Shown here: positions 9,253 to 17,932 of the stretch, piece by piece
Layout of the letters: the number at the start of each line of letters is the position of its first letter
Numbering within the stretch: the stretch's first letter is position 1
Origin: DATARN01 sp036264135
Lineage (GTDB): Bacteria; Actinomycetota; Acidimicrobiia; Acidimicrobiales; Palsa-688
Direction: 5' to 3'
NCBI GenBank assembly: GCA_036264135.1
Contig: DATARN010000069.1
Span: forward strand, 37,044 to 101,043
Length of the DNA stretch: 64,000 nt
The notes under the pieces: model-generated
The model's input: only the letters and a program-made list of their open reading frames with translations
What the model was told of the DNA's origin: nothing
The model's database searches: none
Program-made: the position numbers and the translations under genes

Positions 9253-10479
9253 GTGGGCGGCCCGTCTCTCATCGTGCAGAAGTTCGGCGGCACCTCGGTC
9301 GCCGACACCGACCGCATCCGCAACGTGGCGGACTACATCGCCCGGACCCGTCGCCGGGGCACCGAGGTGGTGGTGGTCGTCAGCGCCATGGGCAAGGAAA
9401 CCGATGAACTGCTGCGCTTGGCCGCGCAGGTTTCCACGACCCGCCCCGGGCGGGAAATGGACATGCTCATCACCGCCGGCGAGCGGAAGTCCATGGCCCT
9501 GCTGTGCATGGCCCTGCACGATCTCGGCGTTCCCGCCGATTCCTTCACCGGCAGTCAGGCGGGGTTGATCACCGACAACGAGCACACCAAGGCCAAGGTG
9601 GTCGAGATCCGGGCCGACCGCATCCGGGCTGCCATCGACGAGGGCCGGGTCCCCGTGGTCGGGGGGGCTCAGGGCGTATCCCTCGACCACAACGTGACGT
9701 TCCTCGGTCGGGGCGGGTCGGACACGACAGCCGTCGCCCTGGCCACCGCCCTGAAGGCCGATGCCTGCGAGCTCTACACCGACGTGTCCGGGGTGTTCAC
9801 CGCCGACCCCCGGGTCGTGCCCGGCGCCCGGCGTCTGCACCGCATCTCCTTCGAGGAGATGCTGGAGATGTGCGCCGCCGGATGCCCCAAGCCGGAGATG
9901 CGCTCGGTGGAGTTCGCCCGCAACCACGGTGTGAGACTCCACGTTCGGTCCAGCTTCACCTGGGAGCCGGGCACCTGGATAGAAGGGGAGGGTTCGCACA
10001 TGGAGCAACCGATCATCTCCGCCGTCGTGTCGGACGCGTCGGAAGCCAAGCTCACCGTGACCGGCGTGCCCGACCGTCCCGGCGTGGCCGCCCGCCTTTT
10101 CCGGGCGCTGGCCGACCGCCTCGTCAACATCGACATGATCGAGCAGAACATCTCGATCCAGGGCACGACCGACATCTCCTTCACCGTGCCCCACGCCGAC
10201 CTGCCCGCCGCCCTGGACGTCTGCCGGGGCCTGCAACCGGAGATCGGGGCGACCGGCGTGCTGGCCGACGACAAGATTGCGACGGTTTCGCTCATCGGGG
10301 CGGGAATGAAGACCCACCCGGGGGTTTCGGCCACCATGTTCGAGACCCTGGCGGCGGAGGGCATCAACATCGAGATGATCTCCACGTCGCCCATCCGACT
10401 GACCTGCGTGGTGCGCGAAGCGCTGGTGGAGCAGGCAGTCATCGTCCTCCACGACGCCTTCAAGCTGGAGGCCGAGTAG
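9253..10479 (+). CDS. aspartokinase
   Basis: Aspartate kinase, 408 residues, phosphorylating L-aspartate at the first step of the lysine, threonine, methionine and diaminopimelate pathway. The N-terminal VQKFGGTSV motif, GRGGSDTTAVALA and the YTDVSGVFTADPR segment form the kinase domain. Two ACT domains follow (from about residues 270 and 350), the usual site of feedback inhibition by Lys and Thr. GTG at 9253 gives the typical short lead before the KFGGTS motif; the longer open frame runs into the divergent cyclophilin gene. Asd follows 2 bp later. Confidence 0.95.
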   Translation: MGGPSLIVQKFGGTSVADTDRIRNVADYIARTRRRGTEVVVVVSAMGKETDELLRLAAQVSTTRPGREMDMLITAGERKSMALLCMALHDLGVPADSFTGSQAGLITDNEHTKAKVVEIRADRIRAAIDEGRVPVVGGAQGVSLDHNVTFLGRGGSDTTAVALATALKADACELYTDVSGVFTADPRVVPGARRLHRISFEEMLEMCAAGCPKPEMRSVEFARNHGVRLHVRSSFTWEPGTWIEGEGSHMEQPIISAVVSDASEAKLTVTGVPDRPGVAARLFRALADRLVNIDMIEQNISIQGTTDISFTVPHADLPAALDVCRGLQPEIGATGVLADDKIATVSLIGAGMKTHPGVSATMFETLAAEGINIEMISTSPIRLTCVVREALVEQAVIVLHDAFKLEAE

Positions 10480-10481
10480 TC

Positions 10482-11507
10482 ATGGGTGTGGCGGTCGGGA
10501 TTTTCGGCGCCACGGGGCAGGTCGGCGGCGTGATGCGCCGAATCCTGCGGGCCCGGGGGTTCCCGGTCGACCAGCTGCGCTACTTCGCCTCGGCCCGCTC
10601 GGCGGGCCGGGAACTCGACGGGATTGTGGTGGAGGACGTGGCCACCGCCGACCACCACGGTATTCAACTCGCCCTTCTGTCGATGGGCGCCACGGCCTCC
10701 CGCCAGTGGGCACCCGTGCTCGCCGACGCCGGCGCGGTGGTCATCGACAATTCGTCGGCCTGGCGGATGGACCCGGGGGTACCGCTCGTGGTCCCCGAGG
10801 TCAACGCCGCCGCCCTGTCCCGGGTGCCCAAGGGGATCGTGGCCAACCCGAACTGCACCACCATGGTCTGCATGCCGGTCCTGGCGCCCCTCCACCGCGA
10901 GGCCGGGCTGCGCCGGCTGGTGGCCTCGACCTACCAGGCGGTGTCCGGCGCCGGCCTGACTGGCGTGGCCGAACTGGAGCGGCAGATCGACGAGGTGGGG
11001 GAAAAGTCGGCAGCGTTGACCTTCGATGGCGCCGCCATCGAGTTCCCGCCGGCGCAGGTGTTCCCCGGGCCGATCGCCTTCAACGTGCTGTCCATCGCGG
11101 GCACGCTGGTCGACGACGAGACCAACGAGGAGCACAAGTTCCGCGACGAGAGCCGCAAGATCCTCGGAATTCCCGACTTGTTGGTGTCCTGCACGTGCGT
11201 CCGGGTTCCGGTGTACACCGGTCACTCCCTGGCCATCAATGCCGAGTTCGACGCCCCGCTTTCGCCCGACCAGGCCCGCCGGCTGCTCGCCCGGGCGCCG
11301 GGTGTCGCGGTCGTCGCTATGCCCACCCCGCTGGCCTCGGCGGGTGGCGACGACAGCCTGGTGGGCCGGATTCGCGCCGACGCCGGCGTTCCCGGCGGCC
11401 GGGGACTGGCGTTGTTCGTGTCGGGCGACAACCTGCGCAAGGGTGCCGCCCTCAACGCCGTACAGATCGCCGAGTCGATGGTGGCCCAAGGCCTCATCCC
11501 CGCCTGA
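10482..11507 (+). CDS. asd: aspartate-semialdehyde dehydrogenase
   Basis: A 341-residue NADP-dependent enzyme converting aspartyl phosphate to aspartate semialdehyde. The Rossmann motif GIFGATGQVG is at residues 6-15, the substrate-binding segment NSSAWRMDPGVPLVVPEVN is intact, and the catalytic cysteine is in ANPNCTTM. The later YQAVSGAG and GHSLAIN motifs are also present. ATG at 10482 follows the aspartokinase stop by 2 bp, the classical ask-asd operon of actinobacteria. A strong hairpin follows. Confidence 0.96.
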   Translation: MGVAVGIFGATGQVGGVMRRILRARGFPVDQLRYFASARSAGRELDGIVVEDVATADHHGIQLALLSMGATASRQWAPVLADAGAVVIDNSSAWRMDPGVPLVVPEVNAAALSRVPKGIVANPNCTTMVCMPVLAPLHREAGLRRLVASTYQAVSGAGLTGVAELERQIDEVGEKSAALTFDGAAIEFPPAQVFPGPIAFNVLSIAGTLVDDETNEEHKFRDESRKILGIPDLLVSCTCVRVPVYTGHSLAINAEFDAPLSPDQARRLLARAPGVAVVAMPTPLASAGGDDSLVGRIRADAGVPGGRGLALFVSGDNLRKGAALNAVQIAESMVAQGLIPA

Positions 11508-11542
11508 TCCTCCCTCGCCAGGCCGCCGGGGTACGACAACCA

Positions 11543-11576
11543 GGGAGGCCCCGCCCAGTGCCGGGCGGGGCCTCCC
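11543..11576. terminator. bidirectional hairpin terminator
   Basis: A perfect 14-bp inverted repeat (11543-11556 and 11563-11576, 6-base loop) lies between asd and the convergent surface-protein gene. It can serve both strands. Confidence 0.75.
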
Positions 11577-11609
11577 TCGTGCGTTCTGCGGGCCGGGGGC
11601 CCGGGTCGG

Positions 11610-12188
11610 TTAGACCGTCTGGCGCCGGCGACGCTGGAAGATGACCATCAGCGCACCGAGGACGATCAGCACCACGGCGACGGCCAGCGCCGCCACAACG
11701 TTGCCACCGGTGAAGGCCAGGCCCCCCGCGGTGGTCGTGGCCGTGGTGGCCGCGCACAGCACCGCGAAGGTGCCATGGGAAACGGCCGTGCCGCCGCCCG
11801 CCGTGGGGCCGCTGGCGGTGACGGTGTTCGTCGTCCCGCAGGTGATGGCGACCTGCACCGGGTCATCGATCTCGATGAGGGTCGTGGAATCGACCTTGAT
11901 GTCCACCGTGACGGCGCCGTTGGCCGGGGTCTTGGTGATCCCCGTGACCGCGGTGCCGTTGACGGTCAGGGTGATGGTGGCGCCGGCGGCAAAGTTGCCG
12001 CAGAGGATGAACTTGATGCTCTGGCCGACCGCCACCGTGCCGGCGTTGGCGTCGCCCACGGTGCACGCAGGAACCGACGTGCCCGGAGGGTACGACTGTG
12101 CCTGTGCCACTCCCCCGAAGAGGAAGGCGGTGCTCATCAGCGTCATAGCCCCAACGAGGGCCGCCAACCTGTGCCGAAGTGTGGGCAC
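11610..12188 (-). CDS. secreted surface protein with LAFTG sortase signal
   Basis: A 192-residue protein of unknown family. GTG at 12188 has GGAGGGA upstream and starts directly before a signal peptide (RHRLAALVGAMTLMSTAFLFGG, cleavage near AQA). The mature part is a small Thr/Gly/Val-rich beta-type domain with paired cysteines. The C-terminus has LAFTG, then a hydrophobic helix and RRRRQ. That is a cell-wall sorting signal of the LAxTG type recognised by class E sortases in high-GC Gram-positives. No sortase gene is in the window. Function is unknown, probably a wall-attached small protein. Confidence 0.75.
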   Translation of the reverse strand: MPTLRHRLAALVGAMTLMSTAFLFGGVAQAQSYPPGTSVPACTVGDANAGTVAVGQSIKFILCGNFAAGATITLTVNGTAVTGITKTPANGAVTVDIKVDSTTLIEIDDPVQVAITCGTTNTVTASGPTAGGGTAVSHGTFAVLCAATTATTTAGGLAFTGGNVVAALAVAVVLIVLGALMVIFQRRRRQTV

Positions 12189-12498
12189 TTCAGTCTCCCT
12201 CCAACTCGTAGTGGCGCAAGAATAGCTCACATCGCCGGCGGCCTCGACAATTCGCTTTCCCTGAGCGTGCCAGAACTATGCGTGGTGGGCTTTCCTGGTA
12301 GGCGCTTCGACCAGGACAGACAAATGCGCAGCGCCCATTTCCGGCAACGAGGGAGGTACGCGGCCACACGCCTGTAAGTATCGGTCAGGGAGGACGTTAT
12401 CGGGCCGTCAGCAACCCGTAGCGGCGTGCTGCTTTGCCCGCCAGGTCCTTCTCTACACTGACGCCGATGCGCCAACCGACCGCCGACGGCCGCTTGTA
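12189..12498. other. divergent intergenic region, 310 bp
   Basis: Separates the surface-protein gene from the DUF4012 gene, both read outward. It must hold both promoters, but no convincing -10/-35 pair, operator repeat or small gene could be read. The base composition is slightly less GC-rich than the flanks. Confidence 0.5.
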
Positions 12499-14367
12499 GT
12501 GCCCGGCCGTTCTCGGCGGCGGCGCCGGGCTCGTCGCCGGACGATCATGCTTGTCGCCGGAGGATTGTTCGTCATCGCCCTCATCGTGGCGGCCGCCGGG
12601 TGGCGCGACCTGCTGGGGGCCCGGTCGCGCCTGGTGTCGGCCAAAGCGACCCTGGACCAGATCGTCAGCCATCCCGCCATCCTGAACACCGCCGAGGGCC
12701 GGTCCGCCACCACCCAACAGCTCGCCTTCGCGGTGGACGAGGTGGCGGTCGCCCGCCAGGTGCTCGAGGGTTCCTTCGCCCTCAAGCTGGCCCGCTTCGT
12801 GCCCCTGCTCTCGACGCAGCGCGCCGCGCTGCTCCAGCTGGTCGGCGACTCCAGCGTCGCCCTGACGACGGGCCACGACCTGGTGGTGGAAGCCGACAAC
12901 CTGGTCGCCTCCGGCAAGGTCAACGGGGCGCAGGTTCCCATCGCCTCGCTGGCCCGGTTCGAGACCGATCTCCGCAAGGCGGGCACCACCATCGCCGCCC
13001 TGGATCATCCCCGAGCCGGCCTGCTCGGGCCCATCGGCCGGGCGCGGCGGCAGTTCAACACCCTGGCCAACGCGACCGGTAGCCGCCTGTTGAACGACGC
13101 CGACGCCCTTGGCGTCGGCCAGACCATGCTCGGCGGGGGCGGGGTCCGCCACTACTTCGTCGCCCTGGAGAACGACGCCGAGATGCGCGACCAGGGCGCC
13201 ATCCTCTCCTACGCCCTGGTGACCGCCGACCGCGGCCGGGTCCAGGTCACCCAGCACGGGCCCATCCTCACCCCGATCCAGATCCCCGGGAAGGGCGTCA
13301 GCCCGACCCTGCTGCTGAAGAGCCCGGCGCCCACCCCGATACCGCTCGGTACCAAGCAGGTGTTCGGCACCATCGACCCCACCGGAACCTGGCCGTCGGT
13401 CAATGCCACCGCCGACTTCGACTTCACCGCCAAGGCGATCCAGGACATGTACCACCAGGCCAGCGGCGGTCAGAGCGTCGACGGCGTGATCGCCCTCGAC
13501 GTGCCGGCGTTATCCTCCCTGCTGAGCGTGGTGGGCCCGGTGACGGTCCCCGATATCGGCGAGCAGATCACCGCCACCAACGCCGGCCAGGTGATCCTGC
13601 ACGACCTGTACGACTCCTTCCCGGTCAACCAGCAGGTCGTCCGCAAGGAGCTGCTCTCGGAGGTGGTCACCGAGGTGGTCAACCGGCTTTCCGCGGGCAC
13701 GTTCGATCCGCTGCCCCTGGCCCAACAGCTGGCCAACGCCGCCGCCGGTGGGCACATGCGGTTGTGGAGCGGCGCCGCCGGGGAGGAGACGGTGTTGGAA
13801 CGGGTGGGCCTGGGTGGGGGCCCGGCGGTGATCAGTGCCGACCGCACCTTCCACCTCGCGGTGGAGAACCGCAACGCCACCAAAATGGACTACTTCGTGC
13901 AAACGGCGGCCGAGCAGCGGATCCAGGTGCTGGCCGACGGCGACGCCGACGTCCAGACCACCGTCGTCATCCACAACAGCGCCCCGCCGGGCGCGGCGCC
14001 GTCCTACCAGCTGGGACCGGATGGCTACGGGACGACCAAGCCGGGGGAGTACTGGGGCTGGGTTCTCCTCTGGGGCCCCGCCGGTTCGTACCAGCCCGGC
14101 TCGGTGGTCGAATCCGGCCTGCAGCTTGACCAGGCCATCGCCGATCGCATTTACGCCGGCCAGAGCCGCCAGTTGGTGTTTGACACCGTTATTCATCACG
14201 CCGTCCGCAACGGGAAGCTGGCGTTACGCTACGTGCCCCAGCCCCGACTCACCGCCCCGGCGTTGAGCGTCACCGTCCAAGCCCCAGGCTGGACGATCGG
14301 CAGCCCTGCGACCTGGGCCGGGTCGTGGAACCGCACCATGACGCTGAGCTGGGATTTGCACCACTAA
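12499..14367 (+). CDS. DUF4012 domain membrane protein
   Basis: A 622-residue protein. It has an Arg-rich start (RSRRRRRARRR), one transmembrane helix at about residues 17-34, and a large outside region. The segment YFVALENDAEMRDQGA (residue 217 onward) is characteristic of DUF4012. This family is common in actinobacteria and Chloroflexi and often occurs near surface polysaccharide genes; its biochemical role is not established. The GTG start at 12499 places the basic residues just before the helix. It stands alone and ends at a hairpin terminator. Confidence 0.8.
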   Translation: MPGRSRRRRRARRRTIMLVAGGLFVIALIVAAAGWRDLLGARSRLVSAKATLDQIVSHPAILNTAEGRSATTQQLAFAVDEVAVARQVLEGSFALKLARFVPLLSTQRAALLQLVGDSSVALTTGHDLVVEADNLVASGKVNGAQVPIASLARFETDLRKAGTTIAALDHPRAGLLGPIGRARRQFNTLANATGSRLLNDADALGVGQTMLGGGGVRHYFVALENDAEMRDQGAILSYALVTADRGRVQVTQHGPILTPIQIPGKGVSPTLLLKSPAPTPIPLGTKQVFGTIDPTGTWPSVNATADFDFTAKAIQDMYHQASGGQSVDGVIALDVPALSSLLSVVGPVTVPDIGEQITATNAGQVILHDLYDSFPVNQQVVRKELLSEVVTEVVNRLSAGTFDPLPLAQQLANAAAGGHMRLWSGAAGEETVLERVGLGGGPAVISADRTFHLAVENRNATKMDYFVQTAAEQRIQVLADGDADVQTTVVIHNSAPPGAAPSYQLGPDGYGTTKPGEYWGWVLLWGPAGSYQPGSVVESGLQLDQAIADRIYAGQSRQLVFDTVIHHAVRNGKLALRYVPQPRLTAPALSVTVQAPGWTIGSPATWAGSWNRTMTLSWDLHH

Positions 14368-14373
14368 GGGGTG

Positions 14374-14395
14374 CGTCCCCTTCACCAAGGGGACG
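14374..14395. terminator. hairpin terminator between convergent genes
   Basis: A perfect 9-bp stem (14374-14382 with 14387-14395) and a 4-base loop lie between the DUF4012 gene and the convergent glycoside hydrolase gene. Confidence 0.65.
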
Positions 14396-14408
14396 GCAGG
14401 CGCCGTTG

Positions 14409-16310
14409 TCACGCCGTGGCGTCGGCGTCTTCTTTGCGGATCACGTGGATCACGGCGTTGATGAGGGCCAGGTGGGTGAACGCCTGGGGGAAATTGCCGA
14501 AATGGCGACCGCTTCGCGGATCGAGTTCCTCGGCGTAGAGATCGAGGGGGCTGGCCAGCGACAGCAGCTTCTCGCACAGACGGCGGGCCCGGTAGGGCTC
14601 GTCGATCAGCGACAGCGCCGATACCAGCCAGAACGAGCAGATGGTGAAGGTGCCCTCTTCGCCGGTGAGGCCGTCGTCGGTCTCCTTGACCCGGTAGCGC
14701 AGCACCAGGTCGTCCTCGGTCAGTTCGTCGGCGATCGCCAGAACCGTCGCCCGCAGCCGTGGGTCGTCCGGCGGCAGGAAGCCGAACAGCGCCATCAGCA
14801 GCACCGACGCGTCCAGGGCGTCGGTGTCGTAGTGCTGGGTGAAGACCCCTCGTTCGTCGACGCCGTGGCTGCAGATGTCGGCGTGTATCTCGTCGGCCGC
14901 CGCCTGCCAGCGGGTCGCCAGCTCGACTTCATCTCGCATGCGGGCCAGACGGGCGCCGCGGTCAGCGGCCACCCAGCACATCATCTTGGAGGACGTGAAG
15001 TGCTTGGGTTGCCCCCGAACCTCCCAGATGCCGTGGTCCGGCTCCTGCCAGTGGGCCAGCGCCGACTCGACCTGATGCTTGAGGATGGGCCAGATCCGGT
15101 CGTCGAGGTGGTCGCGGGTCTTGGTATGGATATATACCGAGTAGATCACCGCCCCCCAGACGTCGTGCTGGCGCTGCTTGTAGGCGCCGTTGCCGATCCG
15201 CACCGGGCGCGAGCCGCGGTAGCCGCACAGGTGGTCGAGGATTTGCTCGTCCAGGTTGGTTTCGCCACCGACGCCGTACATCACCTGCAGGTCAGGGTTC
15301 TTCTCGGCGACATCGGCGATGAACCAGAAGAAGTCGTTGGCCTCCCAGTCGAAGCCGAGGGTGTAGAGGCCCCACAGGGCGAAGGTCGAGTCCCGTATCC
15401 AGCTGTAGCGGTAGTCCCAGTTGCGCTCGCCGCCGAGGGTCTCCGGCAGCGACGTGGTGGCCGCCGCCACCAGGGCTCCGGTGGGCGCGAAGGTCAGGCC
15501 TTTCAGCGTCAATGCGCTGCGCTCGAGGAAGTGGCGCCAGGGGTGGTCGGGAAAGTTCCCCCGGGCCAGCCAGTGCTGCCAGTGGTGGGCCGTCCACACC
15601 AGGCGGTGGTAGGCCTCGTCGAACGTGGTCGGCGGCCCGTGCTCGGTCCAGCTGAGGGCGACGAAGCGGCTGTCGCCTTCTTTCAACAGGGTGCGGGCGA
15701 TGGCTCGGCCGCCTTCGAACCCGAGCCGCATGTCGGTCGTCAGGCGCAGTTCGAGGTCGACGCCCGGCGCCCGCCCCACCCCTTGGTGGTAGCCCCCTTC
15801 GGTGTAGTTCCAGGTGGCGCCGACCCGTCCGTAGTTGAAACGCGGCTCGCATTCCAACTCCGTCTGCACCTCGCCGTTGACACAGCGGACGGTCCGCAGC
15901 AGCACGTGATCGGCGTCGTAGTCGGTCGGGGCCCGGCGGTGCGTGTGCGAGATGTCCTGACCGCGGTGATGCCACGGTCCCATCACCAGCAGGTCGCGCA
16001 CCACGATCCAGCCCGTGGCCGTGCCCCAGCTGGTTTCGAGGATCATCGTTCCCGGGAGGTACCGGCGCGCCGCGGGCACCATCTTGTCCGCCGGCCCGAG
16101 GCGGAAGAATCCGGCGTCGCGGTCGAGGATGGCACCGAACACGCTGGGGGAATCGACCCGGGGAAGGCACAGCCATTCGATGTTGCCGCCCGGCGCGACC
16201 AGGGCCTGGTTCTCGCAGTCGGAGAGGAAGCCGTACTCGGCGATCGGTGGGAACGCGGTGTAGAGCATCGATCCCGATCGCGAATCCCGGATCTCCCCCG
16301 GCGATGCCAT
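14409..16310 (-). CDS. glycoside hydrolase family 15 protein (glucoamylase/trehalase-like)
   Basis: A protein of about 633 residues matching the bacterial GH15 family, which cleaves alpha-glucosides such as maltooligosaccharides or trehalose. The N-terminal beta domain starts with YTAFPPIAEYGFLSDCEN, and the (alpha/alpha)6 barrel carries ERNWDYRYSWIRDSTFAL, the conserved active-site segment. ATG at 16310 was chosen (MASPGEIRD); ATG 16268 is a shorter alternative and neither has a strong ribosome site. In mycobacteria close relatives act as trehalase, so cytoplasmic trehalose or glycogen turnover is a fair guess. Confidence 0.88.
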   Translation of the reverse strand: MASPGEIRDSRSGSMLYTAFPPIAEYGFLSDCENQALVAPGGNIEWLCLPRVDSPSVFGAILDRDAGFFRLGPADKMVPAARRYLPGTMILETSWGTATGWIVVRDLLVMGPWHHRGQDISHTHRRAPTDYDADHVLLRTVRCVNGEVQTELECEPRFNYGRVGATWNYTEGGYHQGVGRAPGVDLELRLTTDMRLGFEGGRAIARTLLKEGDSRFVALSWTEHGPPTTFDEAYHRLVWTAHHWQHWLARGNFPDHPWRHFLERSALTLKGLTFAPTGALVAAATTSLPETLGGERNWDYRYSWIRDSTFALWGLYTLGFDWEANDFFWFIADVAEKNPDLQVMYGVGGETNLDEQILDHLCGYRGSRPVRIGNGAYKQRQHDVWGAVIYSVYIHTKTRDHLDDRIWPILKHQVESALAHWQEPDHGIWEVRGQPKHFTSSKMMCWVAADRGARLARMRDEVELATRWQAAADEIHADICSHGVDERGVFTQHYDTDALDASVLLMALFGFLPPDDPRLRATVLAIADELTEDDLVLRYRVKETDDGLTGEEGTFTICSFWLVSALSLIDEPYRARRLCEKLLSLASPLDLYAEELDPRSGRHFGNFPQAFTHLALINAVIHVIRKEDADATA

Positions 16311-16438
16311 CGCTCTATCGTGCCAGGTCAGGCCGGGAAATGCATGAGGAAGGGGCCGTGGCGGGTGTTTGCGCCTGCGGAAAGGGGGGTACATGAGGCG
16401 CCGCTACAACCGACGCACTCTCGCCCCGTGGAGCCGCC

Positions 16439-16786
16439 ATGCCGCCCGACCTTCGCCTCTCCGTCGACGCCACCCACCCCGACTTCTCCGTCCTGACGGT
16501 GGAGGGTGAGATCGACGTCTACACCGCTCCCCTCCTCCGCGAGAAGCTGGTCGAACTGGCCGACAGTCACGTGCCCCGGATCGTCGTGAACCTTGAACCG
16601 GTCGAGTTTCTGGATTCGACCGGGCTCGGCGTGCTGGTCGCCGCCCTCAACCGTTTTCGCCGCCAAGAAGGCGACGTCGAACTGATCTGCAGCCAACCCC
16701 GCATCCTGCGGGTGTTCGAGATAACCGGGCTTACCAAGGTTTTCACCATCCATCCCACGCTCGACGCCGCATCGGCCCCGGCGTAG
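16439..16786 (+). CDS. STAS-domain anti-sigma factor antagonist
   Basis: A 115-residue single STAS domain. The motif FLDSTGLGVL carries the conserved serine at 60, the site phosphorylated by partner kinases in SpoIIAA and RsbV. GEIDVYTAPLL near residue 23 is also typical. It probably binds an RsbW-like kinase to free a sigma factor. Such a kinase is encoded 172 bp downstream on the same strand, so the two are likely partners. Confidence 0.88.
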   Translation: MPPDLRLSVDATHPDFSVLTVEGEIDVYTAPLLREKLVELADSHVPRIVVNLEPVEFLDSTGLGVLVAALNRFRRQEGDVELICSQPRILRVFEITGLTKVFTIHPTLDAASAPA

Positions 16787-16958
16787 CCGCCGGCCCGCAG
16801 CCCGCCTCCCGGGAAAACCAGAACCGTGCCCTCGCCGCCGCTTCAATCCGCCCGAGTTTGCCCCAGACGGCCTCCTGCGGGCCGAGACTGGCCGGTCCCG
16901 TCAGCCGAACAACCAAGATCCCTCCACGGCAAAAACGGCCGACAGTACAATCCCGCCC

Positions 16959-17453
16959 GTGCCTGTGGCTGAGCTCACGTTGCCGGGCGAGGCTCGCAGC
17001 GCCGGCCTGGCTCGTCGCTTTCTGGCCAGCACCCTGACCGGATGGGGCGACTCGGGCTACACCGACGACGGGGCCCTGCTTCTCACCGAGCTGGTGACCA
17101 ATGCCGCCCTGCACGCCAAGACCGACATCGTGATCAAGATCGAGCTGAAGGCGGCCTGCCTGCGGCTGGCGGTCACCGACGGGTCGCCCCGCCAGCCGGT
17201 GGTGCGGCACTACAGCGACCACTCGACGACGGGCCGAGGACTGGCGCTGGTGACCGCCCTGGCGTCGCGCTGGGGAATCAGCTCGCATCCCGACGGCAGC
17301 AAGACGGTGTGGGTGGAACTTGCCAGCAGCGGCCGTCACGGCGGCGGGGGCGCCTCGGAGACGCAGCTCGTGGATCTGAACGCCTTCCCCGACCTGGAGG
17401 AGTCGGCGCCCAACCTCGACTCGTCGGGCAGCGCATCACTCCGGGTCGCATGA
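16959..17453 (+). CDS. RsbW-like anti-sigma ATPase/serine kinase
   Basis: A 164-residue HATPase_c domain protein of the anti-sigma regulatory kinase type. The N box LLLTELVTNAALHA is near residues 43-56, VTDGS is the G1-type box near 83, and GRGLALVTALASRWGI is the G2 region. It probably phosphorylates the STAS antagonist encoded just upstream, or binds a sigma factor. The GTG start at 16959 is the first in frame. It ends with an ATGA overlap to an uncharacterised gene. Confidence 0.85.
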   Translation: MPVAELTLPGEARSAGLARRFLASTLTGWGDSGYTDDGALLLTELVTNAALHAKTDIVIKIELKAACLRLAVTDGSPRQPVVRHYSDHSTTGRGLALVTALASRWGISSHPDGSKTVWVELASSGRHGGGGASETQLVDLNAFPDLEESAPNLDSSGSASLRVA

Positions 17454-17929
17454 CCGCACCCGGAAGCGAACTGATTGCCGTTCCCCTGCTGCAGATCCCC
17501 GTGCCCATCTGGGCACGCAGTCAGGAGCACATCGACGAGCTGCTCCGGGAGTTCACCTTGATTTCCGCCCAGCTGCGCCAGCAGCCGGGGCCGTCGGACG
17601 TTCCGGTGCGGTTGATCCAGCTGATCGAGGAACTGACCCAGCAGTATGGGGGATTGAACACCGACCAGGAGAACCGATTGGCCGAGGCGGCGGCGTCGGG
17701 GCTCACCGAGCTCGACCTGCTGTACCACGTCCCGCCTCAGGCGGCCGAAGCGTCGCAGCGACTCCAGGACATCCTGGACGAGGCAGATGCCTACTGCCGG
17801 GCGGGCACGCACCTGCTGACCTTGGCGACGCCTCCGGAACTGGCCCGCTTCGTTCGCTGGTTCCTGGGCGAGTTCGCCGGCCAGCTGCAGGGCCGCCCTC
17901 CGACGCCGTACCCGGAATATCAGGGCTGA
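17450..17929 (+). CDS. uncharacterised helical protein coupled to the anti-sigma kinase
   Basis: A 159-residue protein of no family I recognise. It is predicted soluble and mostly helical (LIQLIEELTQQYGG; ASQRLQDILDEADAYC), with one cysteine and no transmembrane segment. The ATG at 17450 overlaps the kinase stop by 4 bp, so translation is coupled and the product probably works with the kinase, for example as an adaptor or sensor. That role is inference from position only. Confidence 0.7.
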   Translation: MTAPGSELIAVPLLQIPVPIWARSQEHIDELLREFTLISAQLRQQPGPSDVPVRLIQLIEELTQQYGGLNTDQENRLAEAAASGLTELDLLYHVPPQAAEASQRLQDILDEADAYCRAGTHLLTLATPPELARFVRWFLGEFAGQLQGRPPTPYPEYQG

Positions 17930-17932
17930 GGG

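Noticed and set aside
14325..16496. Very long plus-strand open frame opposite the GH15 gene
   Set aside because: An antisense shadow caused by high third-position GC. The minus-strand frame carries clear GH15 motifs.
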